The notes: generated by a model from the letters alone, not told the origin. DNA of 25,204 nt from an uncultured Anaerosacchariphilus sp. (GCA_934373375.1 CAKROP010000004.1:1-25204), one strand, 5' to 3'. Counted from the first letter of the stretch, positions 13,281 to 21,645 are shown. Made by a program: numbers and translations.

Positions 13281-14867
13281 ATGGGTAAATATATCGGAAT
13301 TGATTTGGGAACCACATTTTCTGTTGCGGCGTATATCGACGCGGACGGCAATCCCCAGATCGTCAGCAACCAGGAGGGCGACCGGATCACCGCGTCGGCA
13401 GTATATTTTGAGGATGGCAACGCAATTGTGGGCCGGGATGCCAAGAAAGAGAGCGTGCTGGATGCGGAGCATTTTGTGGCTTTTGCAAAAAGAGACATGG
13501 GCAACAGTCATGTGCGCTATCAGATAGACGGGAATGGTTACCGGCCGGAAGAAATCTCCAGCATTGTCCTGCAGAAGATCAAACAGGATGTGGAGGCGGC
13601 CCTGGGCGAGGAGGTACTGGGCGCGGTTATTACGGTTCCGGCTTACTTTACGGACGCCCAGCGGCAGGCGACCAAGGACGCCGCGGATATGGCGGAGATT
13701 CCAGTGCTGGGCATGATCAATGAGCCCACGGCTGCGGCTCTGGCCTACGGTATCGCCAAGGGCGGCGAGAAGAAGCAGAACGTACTGGTCTACGATCTGG
13801 GCGGCGGAACCTTCGATGTGAGCATCGTACAGTTTGACGGCAATGTCATCGAGATTCTCTCTTCCAGGGGGAATGCGGAGCTGGGCGGCTATGATTTTGA
13901 CAGCCAGATCGTGAAATGGTTTGAGGAGGAAGCACTGTCTGAGGGCGTAGATATTGAGCATGAGCCCGACGCGAAGCAGGAGCTTCTGATGAACGCGGAG
14001 GAGGCCAAAAAGACCCTGTCCTCCGGCAGAAGCAAGGTGCGCATGAGTCTGTCCGCAGGCGGAAAGAAGATTGTGCGGGAGCTGACGAAAGAGGCATTTG
14101 AGGAAATGATCGAGCCCTATCTCTATGACACCACCTGCCTGCTGTCGGCGGCAGTAGACGAGGCCGGTCTGGAGTATTCGGATCTGGATAAGATTCTGCT
14201 GGTGGGCGGTTCCACACGGATTCCCTTGGTAAAAGACATGATTTACGAGGAGACGCAGATCATGCCTTCCCTGGAAATTAATCCGGACGAGGCGGTAGCC
14301 ATCGGCGCGGCGTATGACGCGGTGGAGCGTGTGAAAGCAGGCGCGGAGAAGCAGGCCCGGGAGCCCGAAGAAGCGAAAAAGAATGGAGAATCGACGGTAT
14401 TTGATACAGGAGCCGTACCGGAGATGAAGGACAGCTATACCTTCATCGACCGTACCGTCCACGGCATCGGAATCGTTGTGGAAAATGAGATGGGAGAACA
14501 GGAAAATTCTGTCATCCTTCCAAAAAACACCGTAATTCCGGCGGAGGTCAGCGCAGATTACTGTACGGTGGCTGATTATCAGGAGCAGCTGCTGATTCAG
14601 GTCACCCAGGGAGAGCAGACGGAGCTGCGGCATACGATCATTGTGGGCGAGGCGGAACTGAAGCTGCGGCCCAAGCCCAAGGGATCGCCGATCCGGGTGA
14701 TAGTAAGCAGCGACGGAGACGGCATCATCCACGTCCATGTGATTGATTTGCAGGACAATGAGAATCTGGGCGAAATGCGGATTGCCCGCGCTTCTAACAT
14801 GAGCGATCAGGAGATGGAGGAAGCAAAGCAGCATCTGGGTAAATTGAATATCGGATGGGAGGACTAG
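13281..14867 (+). CDS. Hsp70-family chaperone lacking the helical lid (DnaK-like)
   Basis: A 528-residue Hsp70. The nucleotide-binding domain (1-365) is complete: phosphate-1 IGIDLGTTFS (5-14), phosphate-2 DLGGGTFD (172-179) and adenosine motif GGSTRIP (309-315). A linker and a substrate-binding beta-sandwich (about 385-500) follow, including VTQGEQTE. The helical lid of about 100 residues found in housekeeping DnaK is missing, and the chain ends with NIGWED. It is thus a specialised Hsp70 and not the cell's main DnaK, which normally sits with grpE and dnaJ. The next gene encodes a J-like protein, so a dedicated chaperone pair is likely. ATG 13281 follows ACAGGAGG. Confidence 0.92.
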   Translation: MGKYIGIDLGTTFSVAAYIDADGNPQIVSNQEGDRITASAVYFEDGNAIVGRDAKKESVLDAEHFVAFAKRDMGNSHVRYQIDGNGYRPEEISSIVLQKIKQDVEAALGEEVLGAVITVPAYFTDAQRQATKDAADMAEIPVLGMINEPTAAALAYGIAKGGEKKQNVLVYDLGGGTFDVSIVQFDGNVIEILSSRGNAELGGYDFDSQIVKWFEEEALSEGVDIEHEPDAKQELLMNAEEAKKTLSSGRSKVRMSLSAGGKKIVRELTKEAFEEMIEPYLYDTTCLLSAAVDEAGLEYSDLDKILLVGGSTRIPLVKDMIYEETQIMPSLEINPDEAVAIGAAYDAVERVKAGAEKQAREPEEAKKNGESTVFDTGAVPEMKDSYTFIDRTVHGIGIVVENEMGEQENSVILPKNTVIPAEVSADYCTVADYQEQLLIQVTQGEQTELRHTIIVGEAELKLRPKPKGSPIRVIVSSDGDGIIHVHVIDLQDNENLGEMRIARASNMSDQEMEEAKQHLGKLNIGWED

Positions 14868-14870
14868 AAA

Positions 14871-16061
14871 ATGGCTGCGGCATTTGTTGATTATTATCAC
14901 ATGTTCGATTTGGAACGCTCCATGACGGAGAAGGAAATTAAGAAAAAGATGGCAGAGTGGTCCAACATGCTGACCGCGCAGGAAGGTACGACGGATCCGA
15001 GTAACATTGAGGCGAAGAAAGAGCTGAAAGAGAATAAAGCCCACCTCAGAGAAGCCCGGAAGATCCTGTTTAACGCAGAAAAGCGGAAGCAGTATGACAT
15101 GGAGCTTGACGCTGCGATCCGCGCGGGACAGGTCAACTACGAGAAGGCACGCGAGGTGAAGGATTCCCTGGAGCGCGCGCGGAAGTATTTTGAACAGCAG
15201 CGCTACCAGAAAGCCATAGAAGCAGCCCGGGAGGCCATCGACAATCACGCCAACACCGACGAGCCCTATGAGATCATCAGCCGTTCCCAGTTTATGACAG
15301 GTGACTATCAGGAATCGCTGGAGACACTGGATCAGGGCACGGAGATTTATCAGGGTTCCCAGAGCCTCTGGTGGCTCCGGATCCGTACTCGCATCCGTAT
15401 GGAACGCTATGAGGAAGCTCAGACGCTTCTGAACCAGGCACTTCAGCAGTTTCGCGGCAGCAGCCGTTTTGAGGCGGAGCAGGCGTATCTGTATTTCCAT
15501 GCGGAAAAACCGGATCAGGGAAAACGGACCATGGAAGCTTATATTCAGCAGCATCCCAGTGATACCGCCTACCGGCAGCAGATGGCCTATAACCTGATTG
15601 AACTTTCCAACTACTGTTACCGCTACGATACAGAGTCGGAAATGCAGCTGATCATTGATCAGGCAGATTACAACCGATGCCTGGAGCTGGTCAGCATGGC
15701 CAACAGCATCTACCAGGATGATTATACCAGATCTGCCCTGGAGGACGTAAAGTACTATGGTGAGCGGGATTATGACGAGGAGAGCAAGGTCATCAAAAAG
15801 ACCTATCTGGGCGTCAGTGCTGTGATGGGTCTGATAGGTCTCATTGCACTGATGCAGGGAAGCGGCGCCGCTCTGATTTTCCTGGCTGTGGCGGGTCTTT
15901 TCCTGGTGTTCCGGAGGGTGATCGACAAAAACAGCTATCTGCCCAGATGGCAGCTGAACCGGGATTATTACCGGGGCTATAAGGAGACCGGCGACGGCTG
16001 GCTCTACAGCCTGGCGGTGATACCCTTCGATATGGTATTCAGTGTGCTGAGGGGTCAATGA
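14871..16061 (+). CDS. J-domain-like TPR membrane protein without HPD motif
   Basis: A 396-residue protein. Residues 7-80 resemble a J domain: YYHMFDLERSMTEKEIKKKM, a central helix, then LREARKILFNAEKRKQYD, which is the usual end of J domains. The HPD tripeptide that stimulates Hsp70 is absent, since the loop reads SNMLTAQEG. Residues about 95-240 contain TPR-like helical pairs (ARKYFEQQRYQKAIEAARE and similar). Two close membrane helices follow (about 305-345), then a C-terminal tail with aromatic residues. It starts three bases after the Hsp70 stop, with GGGAGG inside the Hsp70 gene. It likely ties the cluster's Hsp70 to the membrane. Whether it can act as a co-chaperone without HPD is open. 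Confidence 0.78.
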   Translation: MAAAFVDYYHMFDLERSMTEKEIKKKMAEWSNMLTAQEGTTDPSNIEAKKELKENKAHLREARKILFNAEKRKQYDMELDAAIRAGQVNYEKAREVKDSLERARKYFEQQRYQKAIEAAREAIDNHANTDEPYEIISRSQFMTGDYQESLETLDQGTEIYQGSQSLWWLRIRTRIRMERYEEAQTLLNQALQQFRGSSRFEAEQAYLYFHAEKPDQGKRTMEAYIQQHPSDTAYRQQMAYNLIELSNYCYRYDTESEMQLIIDQADYNRCLELVSMANSIYQDDYTRSALEDVKYYGERDYDEESKVIKKTYLGVSAVMGLIGLIALMQGSGAALIFLAVAGLFLVFRRVIDKNSYLPRWQLNRDYYRGYKETGDGWLYSLAVIPFDMVFSVLRGQ

Positions 16062-16094
16062 TAAATTATTTTTTATATGAGGAGGAATTGAATT

Positions 16095-16502
16095 ATGCAG
16101 TGTCCAAAATGTGGAGCAATTGTGTTAAAAGGAGATGTAACCTGTAAAAAATGCGGTGCGTCGCTGATGGAAGCGTCCGAGAACTTTCATGCGGAGGACG
16201 TGTGCCGTTCCCGTGCCATGCTGTTTTTGCGTGCCTGGGTGGGAGCGCCAAACGGTGCGCACCTGAAATGGCTGGGCTACGACGAAGAAGCGGCCGAGGT
16301 GGCGGCCAAATACGGCATTCTGGAGCAGGTGAAATCCAGCGTAACCGGTATTTTCTGCGATGGGGGAATGATTCAGTTTGCGATTTTTCTTCTGGCGCTT
16401 TCCTGTTATCAATGCTACACTTGTATTGGAATCCTGTTCGGCATGTACCGGACGGATGCGCAGGGACACCCGGTCCGCTGGATTACGAAGAAAAAGCATT
16501 AA
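16095..16502 (+). CDS. Zinc-ribbon membrane protein of unknown function
   Basis: A 135-residue protein. The N-terminal zinc ribbon CPKCGAIV...CKKCGASL (Cys3, Cys6, Cys18, Cys21) is typical of the zinc_ribbon families. The middle region (FLRAWVGAPNGAHLKWLGYDEEAAEVAAKYGI) is unrecognised. A hydrophobic, Cys-rich segment (about 93-118, with CYQCYTC) is probably membrane-spanning and is followed by a basic tail. ATG 16095 has GAGGAGGAATTG just upstream. It follows the J-like membrane gene by 33 bases and may belong to the same membrane assembly. Confidence 0.75.
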   Translation: MQCPKCGAIVLKGDVTCKKCGASLMEASENFHAEDVCRSRAMLFLRAWVGAPNGAHLKWLGYDEEAAEVAAKYGILEQVKSSVTGIFCDGGMIQFAIFLLALSCYQCYTCIGILFGMYRTDAQGHPVRWITKKKH

Positions 16503-16518
16503 AGTCTGGGAGTGAAGT

Positions 16519-17958
16519 ATGACATTCGGAGATTTATTGCGAAAACTGATTGAACAGTCGGGAGAGAGCATTTCCGCTGTGGCAAGAGGCGCTGAGATCG
16601 AGCGGACCTCTCTGCATAAGGCGCTGGCCGGAGAGCGGACCCTGCCCTACCCGACTGTGAAGAAGCTGGCCGCTTACCTGCGGCTGTCGCCCCACGAACG
16701 GAAGATGTTTTATGAATATTATGATATGCAGATTCAGGGGCCGCACTGTTTCGAATCCCGGAAAATCATCGTCCGGATCTTAAGGGAGCTGTCCAATCTG
16801 CCCTTCCCGGATGAGAAGCAGAAGCTGGTGCTGGTGGTGAAGCCGGGGGAGAAGCCGGAGGAAGAGCCGCAGTTGATTTCAGGCGTCTACGCGGTCCGCA
16901 ACCGGATACGCAGAATGATTGACCTGGAGCTGCAGGAAAAGGAGCCGGAGCTCTCCATGTTTCTGCCCGCGGATGATGGATTTACGATGTATTATCTGTA
17001 CAATGTGTTCAGCGAATACGAGACGGATCTGAAGGTGACGCACATCATTCCTTATGGGGCTGCGGACGAGGGGCAGGAAAATGAGGGTCTGGAGATTCTG
17101 GAGCGGGTGCTGCCGCTGGCGCTGACGGCTCCCATGCAGTACCATTCCTATTTTTATTATGATAAATATGAGGTGGTGGCGACGCCATTTCCTTATTATC
17201 TGATCACGTCGGCGGGGGTTCTGGTGATCTCGGAGAATTACGAGTCCGCCTGTCTGATTTCCACCGGGGAAATGCTGTCTCATTATCAGTATTTCTTCAA
17301 GCAGGCGGCGGAGGAATGTTCGCCGCTGATTCAGATGCAACAGGATATTTTCAAAATTTTACAGACCTATTCGAATTCTGTGGAGAAGAATTCGTACTAT
17401 ACCTTCATGCGCCAGCCCTGCCTGGGGAAATTCTATACCATGCAGATGATAGAGGAAAAGATCAAGAAAGAACTGCCCTTCCGGGAACAGTTGGTAGGCG
17501 AAAGTAAGAAGCGTTTTTCCGAGCTGGCGCAGGTGACCGGGGATTATTATACATTCTTTACCAGAGAGGGGCTGCGGGACTTCTTAAAGAGCGGCGTTAT
17601 CTGTGACATTCCGCAGCAGGTGATACATAAGCTTTCTATGGAGGAGCGTCTGATACTGGCACGGAGCCTCAGAAGTGCGGTGGCAGATGACAGTATCACA
17701 GGCCGTATCATCAATGATGAGCAGTTGGTTCTGCCCCGGTATTTAAGCTTCTGCGTAAACGCCAAGAACAGACTGGATATTTTTACCTTGCAGCGAAGCG
17801 AAAATGATAAACAGTTCTATAATATCCACATCGACGAGCCGTTTCTGGGCCGGAAATTCATGGATTTTGTGCTGTTTCTGCCCAAGAGTGAATATGTGCT
17901 GAGCAAAGAAGAAACACTGAATATCATAGACAAGCTGCTGGAAGAAGCAGAGAACTGA
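16519..17958 (+). CDS. XRE-type HTH protein with large unknown C-terminal region
   Basis: A 479-residue protein. Residues 3-62 are a Cro/C1-type helix-turn-helix (FGDLLRKLIEQSGESISAVA, then IERTSLHKALAGERTLPYPT and VKKLAAYLRLS). The 415 residues behind it are not recognised. They contain no membrane segment or known enzyme motif, and are rich in aromatic residues. This is far longer than ordinary XRE repressors. The arrangement resembles sensor-type regulators whose C-terminus detects a signal, but a structural role for the HTH is also possible. It is the last gene before a strong terminator, so it is probably the regulator of the cluster, acting on the promoter at 7054 or that at 18031. Confidence 0.8.
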   Translation: MTFGDLLRKLIEQSGESISAVARGAEIERTSLHKALAGERTLPYPTVKKLAAYLRLSPHERKMFYEYYDMQIQGPHCFESRKIIVRILRELSNLPFPDEKQKLVLVVKPGEKPEEEPQLISGVYAVRNRIRRMIDLELQEKEPELSMFLPADDGFTMYYLYNVFSEYETDLKVTHIIPYGAADEGQENEGLEILERVLPLALTAPMQYHSYFYYDKYEVVATPFPYYLITSAGVLVISENYESACLISTGEMLSHYQYFFKQAAEECSPLIQMQQDIFKILQTYSNSVEKNSYYTFMRQPCLGKFYTMQMIEEKIKKELPFREQLVGESKKRFSELAQVTGDYYTFFTREGLRDFLKSGVICDIPQQVIHKLSMEERLILARSLRSAVADDSITGRIINDEQLVLPRYLSFCVNAKNRLDIFTLQRSENDKQFYNIHIDEPFLGRKFMDFVLFLPKSEYVLSKEETLNIIDKLLEEAEN

Positions 17959-17961
17959 AAT

Positions 17962-18004
17962 ACGGCGTCCGGGAAGCTGAGAAAGCTTATCCGGACGCCG
18001 TTTT
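17962..18004 (+). terminator. Strong rho-independent terminator ending the eight-gene cluster
   Basis: ACGGCGTCCGG (17962-17972) pairs perfectly with CCGGACGCCGT (17991-18001). An inner AAGCT/AGCTT pair and a TTTT tail accompany it. Confidence 0.9.
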
Positions 18005-18030
18005 AACGCTTTTCCGGAGCTGTCTGTAAA

Positions 18031-18059
18031 TTGACAAGGGATCACTCCTGTGATACACT
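18031..18059 (+). promoter_or_regulatory. Sigma-A promoter of the TPR-AAA+ gene, with inverted repeat in the spacer
   Basis: TTGACA (18031-18036), a 17-base spacer and TACACT (18054-18059), preceded by the extended TG. The spacer holds the inverted repeat ATCAC-tcct-GTGAT (18041-18054), well placed for a repressor site. The start codon lies 60 bases downstream. Confidence 0.75.
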
Positions 18060-18119
18060 AAAATCAATTGTACCAGTGCCTGACAGGGTGGCCGGACGGA
18101 ATGGCTGAGGTGAAAATCA

Positions 18120-20483
18120 TTGGATAAATATGAATTTCAGATAAAGACAGAGCAGATGGAAAAGCTGCTGGATAAAAAGGATTATGAAACGGCGGCGAAG
18201 ATTGCGGATTCGATCGACTGGCGGAAAGTTCACAACGTGGGTCTTCTGATGGAGGTGGCGGAAGCCTACGAGGGATGCGAGCGTTTTGAGGACTGCTATG
18301 AGATTTTGAATATTGCTTATGACTGCGCGCCCATTGGCCGTATGATTGTATACAAGATGGCGGAGGTCGCGGTCAGGATGGAAGATTACAATGAGGCGGT
18401 GGAGCTTTACAAGGAGTTCGTGAAGATTGCGCCCCATGATCTGGGCCGATATGTGCTGAAGTATAAGATTTACAAGGGCAGAGGCGCGGCGCTGGAGGAT
18501 CAGATCGCGATTCTGGAGGAGTATAAGAGCCGGGAATATCAGGAGCAGTGGGCTTACGAGCTGGCGGAACTTTATTATCAGGACGGGCAGCTTTCCAAGT
18601 GTGTGGAGGAGTGCGACGACCTGATTCTGTGGTTCAGCGAGGGCGAGTATGTGCGCAAGGCCATGGAGCTGAAGAGGAAGATTCAGCCGCTGACCGCTTC
18701 CCAGGAGGAAAAGTACCGCCAGATGGTGGGCGAGGAGCGCGCCCGGTCCATCGAGATCAAAACGGTCAATATGGAGGATAAGTTTAATACCGTGAACCTG
18801 CAGGCAGCGCTGGCAGCAGGCGTGCAGGATTATATCGAGGAAGAGAAGCATCAGGAGGAGCAGGCGGAGGAGCCGATGCCGGAGGAGCCGAAAGCAGAGG
18901 CGCCGCAGGCAGACGCAGCCCCGGAAGAAGCCCCGGAGGTGCGGGAGGCACAGCAGTTTGAGGATCTGGATCCGGACAGATTTTTGCGTGAAAATACAGA
19001 GCACTCTGAAAATGTGAGAATTCCCGGATTTCTGGGTCAGACTGAGACCGGACAGATTACCTTTGATCCGGACGAGAGCGTCGTGGAGAAGCAGATTACC
19101 GGCCAGATGAGCATCGAGGATGTGCTGAACACCTGGGAGGAGAAGAAGCGGGAGACCGAGGCGGCCATCGCTGAGGCGGCAAAGCGCGACGAAGCGCGGA
19201 AGAAGGAGCGGGAGCATTTGCGTGCCACCGGTCAGCTTCCGGATCTGAATATCGAAGTAAAGCAGACCGTACCGGAAGAGGTACTGCGTCTGATTGAGGA
19301 GATTGAGGGACGGTATCCCTATAAGGTGCATGTGGATCCCATTGAACGGGGCATAGCGCCGAAGCAGGCCGCGCCGGAGGTGAAGGCGGCGGTGGAGCCG
19401 CAGGAGATTCTGGATATTCTGGAAGCGCCGTCGGAAGTAGAGACAGAGCGCGAAACAGTGGAAGTGGAAGCTGTGGATACAGTGAAAGAGCCGCAGGAAA
19501 TCCTGGAGATTCTGGAAGCGCCGTCGGAAGCGGATACAGAAAGTGAGCAGACCGAAGCTGAAACAGCAGCAGAAGAACCCATGACCGAAGCGGAGGAGAC
19601 AGAGCCTGAGGAGCAGCCGCAGACGGAAGAGGAGACAGAAGCTCCAACAGCAGAAGCTGAGTCCGTCTCCCCCATGCTGGATGATCTGGAAAAGGATCTG
19701 GAAGAAACCGTAGCGACCCTGCCTTCCGGCCAGCTTTCCGAGGAGCAGAAGAAGCTGTTTGCGTATTTCACATCCGTGCGTGGCATGAACCAGCAGCTTG
19801 CGGCGCTTCTGGAAGAAGATCGCATGCGCAAGGAGCGCCGGGAGGATTCCCTTCTGGGTAATATCGTTATTACCGGCGAGAGTGGTAACGGCAAGACCAC
19901 GTTGGCAGCCGATATCGTAAAGGCCCTGCAGAAGCAGCGCCGCATCAAGGGTGCGAAGATGGCCAAGGTTCCGGCTGACAACTTGAACGGCAAGAACGTC
20001 TCCGTCGTCATTCAAAAGCTGGGCGGTGGAGCATTGCTGATCGAAAAGGCAGGCGCGCTGAGGACCGAGACAGCTGTACAGCTGTCCCATGCCATGACCC
20101 GCAGGACCGGCGGCCTTCTGGTTATTCTGGAGGATGAAAAGGATGAGATCCGTAAGCTGTTCATCCGCTGCGAGAGCCTGGGCGCCAAGTTCACCCGCAC
20201 CATTGACATCCCGGTATTTACCAACAAAGAGCTGGTAGCCTTTGGCGAGTCCTACGCGCTGGAGCAGGAATGCGTTCTGGACGAGATGGCCGTGCTGGCC
20301 CTCTACAACCGGATTGGCAACAATCAGACCAGCGATCATCTGGTCAACGTGGCCGAGGTCAAGGAGATGGTAGATGAGGCCATCGACCGTGGCGGCAAGA
20401 AGGGCTTATTCGGTAAGATAAAGAAGAGCCGTCTGGATGAATTCGGCCATACGATTTTGCTGGAGAAGGATTTTGAGATTTAG
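18120..20483 (+). CDS. TPR-linked CbxX/SpoVK-like AAA+ protein with degenerate Walker B
   Basis: A 787-residue cytoplasmic protein. Residues 1-200 are TPR-like helical repeats (for example DKKDYETAAKIADSIDW and MEDYNEAVELYKEFVKIAP). Residues about 240-545 are an acidic Glu/Ala/Pro linker with an internal duplicated block. Residues 550-760 are an AAA+ domain of the CbxX/SpoVK type, with Walker A GESGNGKT (586-593). Where the family has a Walker B ending in DE, this protein has ALLIEKAG (Ile641, Glu642, Lys643), and the Arg-finger region reads SLGAKFTRTIDIP. It may bind ATP without normal hydrolysis. The start is TTG at 18120, supported by TGAGGTG eight bases before. It has its own promoter and terminator. 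Adjacency suggests, without proving, a link to the upstream cluster. Confidence 0.8.
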   Translation: MDKYEFQIKTEQMEKLLDKKDYETAAKIADSIDWRKVHNVGLLMEVAEAYEGCERFEDCYEILNIAYDCAPIGRMIVYKMAEVAVRMEDYNEAVELYKEFVKIAPHDLGRYVLKYKIYKGRGAALEDQIAILEEYKSREYQEQWAYELAELYYQDGQLSKCVEECDDLILWFSEGEYVRKAMELKRKIQPLTASQEEKYRQMVGEERARSIEIKTVNMEDKFNTVNLQAALAAGVQDYIEEEKHQEEQAEEPMPEEPKAEAPQADAAPEEAPEVREAQQFEDLDPDRFLRENTEHSENVRIPGFLGQTETGQITFDPDESVVEKQITGQMSIEDVLNTWEEKKRETEAAIAEAAKRDEARKKEREHLRATGQLPDLNIEVKQTVPEEVLRLIEEIEGRYPYKVHVDPIERGIAPKQAAPEVKAAVEPQEILDILEAPSEVETERETVEVEAVDTVKEPQEILEILEAPSEADTESEQTEAETAAEEPMTEAEETEPEEQPQTEEETEAPTAEAESVSPMLDDLEKDLEETVATLPSGQLSEEQKKLFAYFTSVRGMNQQLAALLEEDRMRKERREDSLLGNIVITGESGNGKTTLAADIVKALQKQRRIKGAKMAKVPADNLNGKNVSVVIQKLGGGALLIEKAGALRTETAVQLSHAMTRRTGGLLVILEDEKDEIRKLFIRCESLGAKFTRTIDIPVFTNKELVAFGESYALEQECVLDEMAVLALYNRIGNNQTSDHLVNVAEVKEMVDEAIDRGGKKGLFGKIKKSRLDEFGHTILLEKDFEI
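19395..19529 (+). repeat. Duplicated 42-base coding block
   Basis: Two 42-base blocks (19395-19436 and 19488-19529, spaced by 51 bases) encode EPQEILDILEAPSE and EPQEILEILEAPSE. They lie in the acidic linker of the AAA+ protein and look like short amphipathic docking helices. Confidence 0.8.
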
Positions 20484-20506
20484 ATACGGAGAGTTATGAG
20501 AAAAGA

Positions 20507-20547
20507 AGTACCGCCAGTCCATAGAGGACTGGCGGTACTATATTTTT
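20507..20547. terminator. Rho-independent terminator between convergent genes
   Basis: AGTACCGCCAGTCC (20507-20520) pairs perfectly over 14 bp with GGACTGGCGGTACT (20526-20539), then ATATTTTT. On the minus strand the stem is followed by TCTTTTC, so it may also serve the convergent kinase gene. Confidence 0.88.
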
Positions 20548-20626
20548 CAGATATTCCGTGTTTTGGTGACGAAAATTATGTCAACGGAACGCTTTCCTTT
20601 TTGAGGCTATTTTCGAAAAAAGATAG

Positions 20627-21559
20627 TCAGGCGATGATTTCCAGTTCTACCTGAGGCAGCAGCTCTTTCACGTCAGCTTCTCTGGCCAGCAGTGTGCCTT
20701 CCTGCCGCACGGATCCGGCGGCGCATGCCATGGCGTAGCGGAGCATATCGGCGGTGTCCAGGCGCTTCCGGAGGGCGTAGCACATACCGGCTACCATGGA
20801 GTCGCCCGCGCCGGTCAGGCCCTTGGCTTCCACCGGAACAGCTCTGGCGCGGTACGTGTGTTCCTTATCTAATAATAACGCGCCGTCAGCACCCATGGAA
20901 ATGCAGACATAGGGGATGCCGTCGTTTACGATCTGGCGGGCGACCTCGAGGGGCCCCTTGCCGGATTTCAGTTCGCTCTTGAAGGCCTGCTCAAATTCCT
21001 TGCTGTTGGGCTTGATCAGGAAGGGCTTCTCTTCCATACCCAGCCGGAAGGGCTCACCGGAGGTATCCAGTACGGTCTTCACGTCCTTTTTGTGGGCCAA
21101 GTGGATCAGGCGCTGATAGATATTGGCGGGGACGCCGGGCGGTACGCTGCCGCTCAGAACCAGGATATGGGTGTGGTCAAGCCGCACGTCAATCTCGTCC
21201 ACCAGCTTTTCAATAGCGGCAAAGGAGACATTGGGGCCGGCCTCGTTCACCTCAGTCATGATGCGATTGGACTGGTCGAAAAGCTTGATATTTGTTCGGA
21301 TAGCTCCTTCTGAGCGCACGAAATAGTATTGCAGTCCCCGGGCTGTCATGGCATGCTCCAGTGTATTGCCGCTCTCACGGAAGGTTAAGCCCATGCACAT
21401 GGTTTCTTCCTTCAGGTTATTCAGTACGGTACTCACATTCAGTCCTTTCCCGGACAGGTCTACGCGGGTATTCTTCACCCGATTGTAAGCGCCGACTTCC
21501 AGATTATCCAGATAAATGGTTTTGTCGATGCAGGGATTCAAGGTTACAGATAAGACCAT
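20627..21559 (-). CDS. PfkB-family sugar-phosphate kinase (1-phosphofructokinase type)
   Basis: A 310-residue ribokinase-fold kinase of the 1-phosphofructokinase/tagatose-6-phosphate kinase group. The N-terminus TLNPCIDKTIYLDNLEVG is the group's signature. LSGKGLNVSTVLNNL corresponds to PfkB signature 1, and GLTGAGDSMVAG to signature 2, with Asp253 as the catalytic base. Length is normal. It would phosphorylate a sugar phosphate with ATP in the cytoplasm. Fructose 1-phosphate is the most common substrate, but no fructose PTS or fruR gene is adjacent, so the substrate is open and no symbol is given. It is transcribed away from the TetR/glycosidase genes, from a strong promoter in the shared region. 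The ribosome site is weak (AGGTATTTTTT before ATG). Confidence 0.9.
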   Translation of the reverse strand: MVLSVTLNPCIDKTIYLDNLEVGAYNRVKNTRVDLSGKGLNVSTVLNNLKEETMCMGLTFRESGNTLEHAMTARGLQYYFVRSEGAIRTNIKLFDQSNRIMTEVNEAGPNVSFAAIEKLVDEIDVRLDHTHILVLSGSVPPGVPANIYQRLIHLAHKKDVKTVLDTSGEPFRLGMEEKPFLIKPNSKEFEQAFKSELKSGKGPLEVARQIVNDGIPYVCISMGADGALLLDKEHTYRARAVPVEAKGLTGAGDSMVAGMCYALRKRLDTADMLRYAMACAAGSVRQEGTLLAREADVKELLPQVELEIIA

Positions 21560-21616
21560 AAAAAATACCTAACTATCCTTTCTTACAGATGATTCACGTC
21601 TCTCCCTCTATCTTTC

Positions 21617-21645
21617 ATTATAGAAAATACAGAAAAGAAAGTCAA
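21617..21645 (-). promoter_or_regulatory. Sigma-A promoter of the PfkB-family kinase
   Basis: On the minus strand: TTGACT (21645-21640), a 17-base spacer and a perfect TATAAT (21622-21617). It lies about 58 bases before the kinase start and points away from the TetR gene. Confidence 0.8.

Noticed and set aside
13137-16058. 973-codon open frame on the minus strand across the Hsp70 and J-like genes
   Set aside because: It mirrors the codon bias of the real genes on the plus strand. The translation is Leu/His/Arg-rich without any domain, and there is no ribosome site.
18117-20339. 740-codon open frame on the minus strand across the AAA+ gene
   Set aside because: It is an antisense shadow with Leu/Arg/His-rich low-complexity translation. 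The plus-strand frame has TPR and AAA+ motifs, promoter, ribosome site and terminator.
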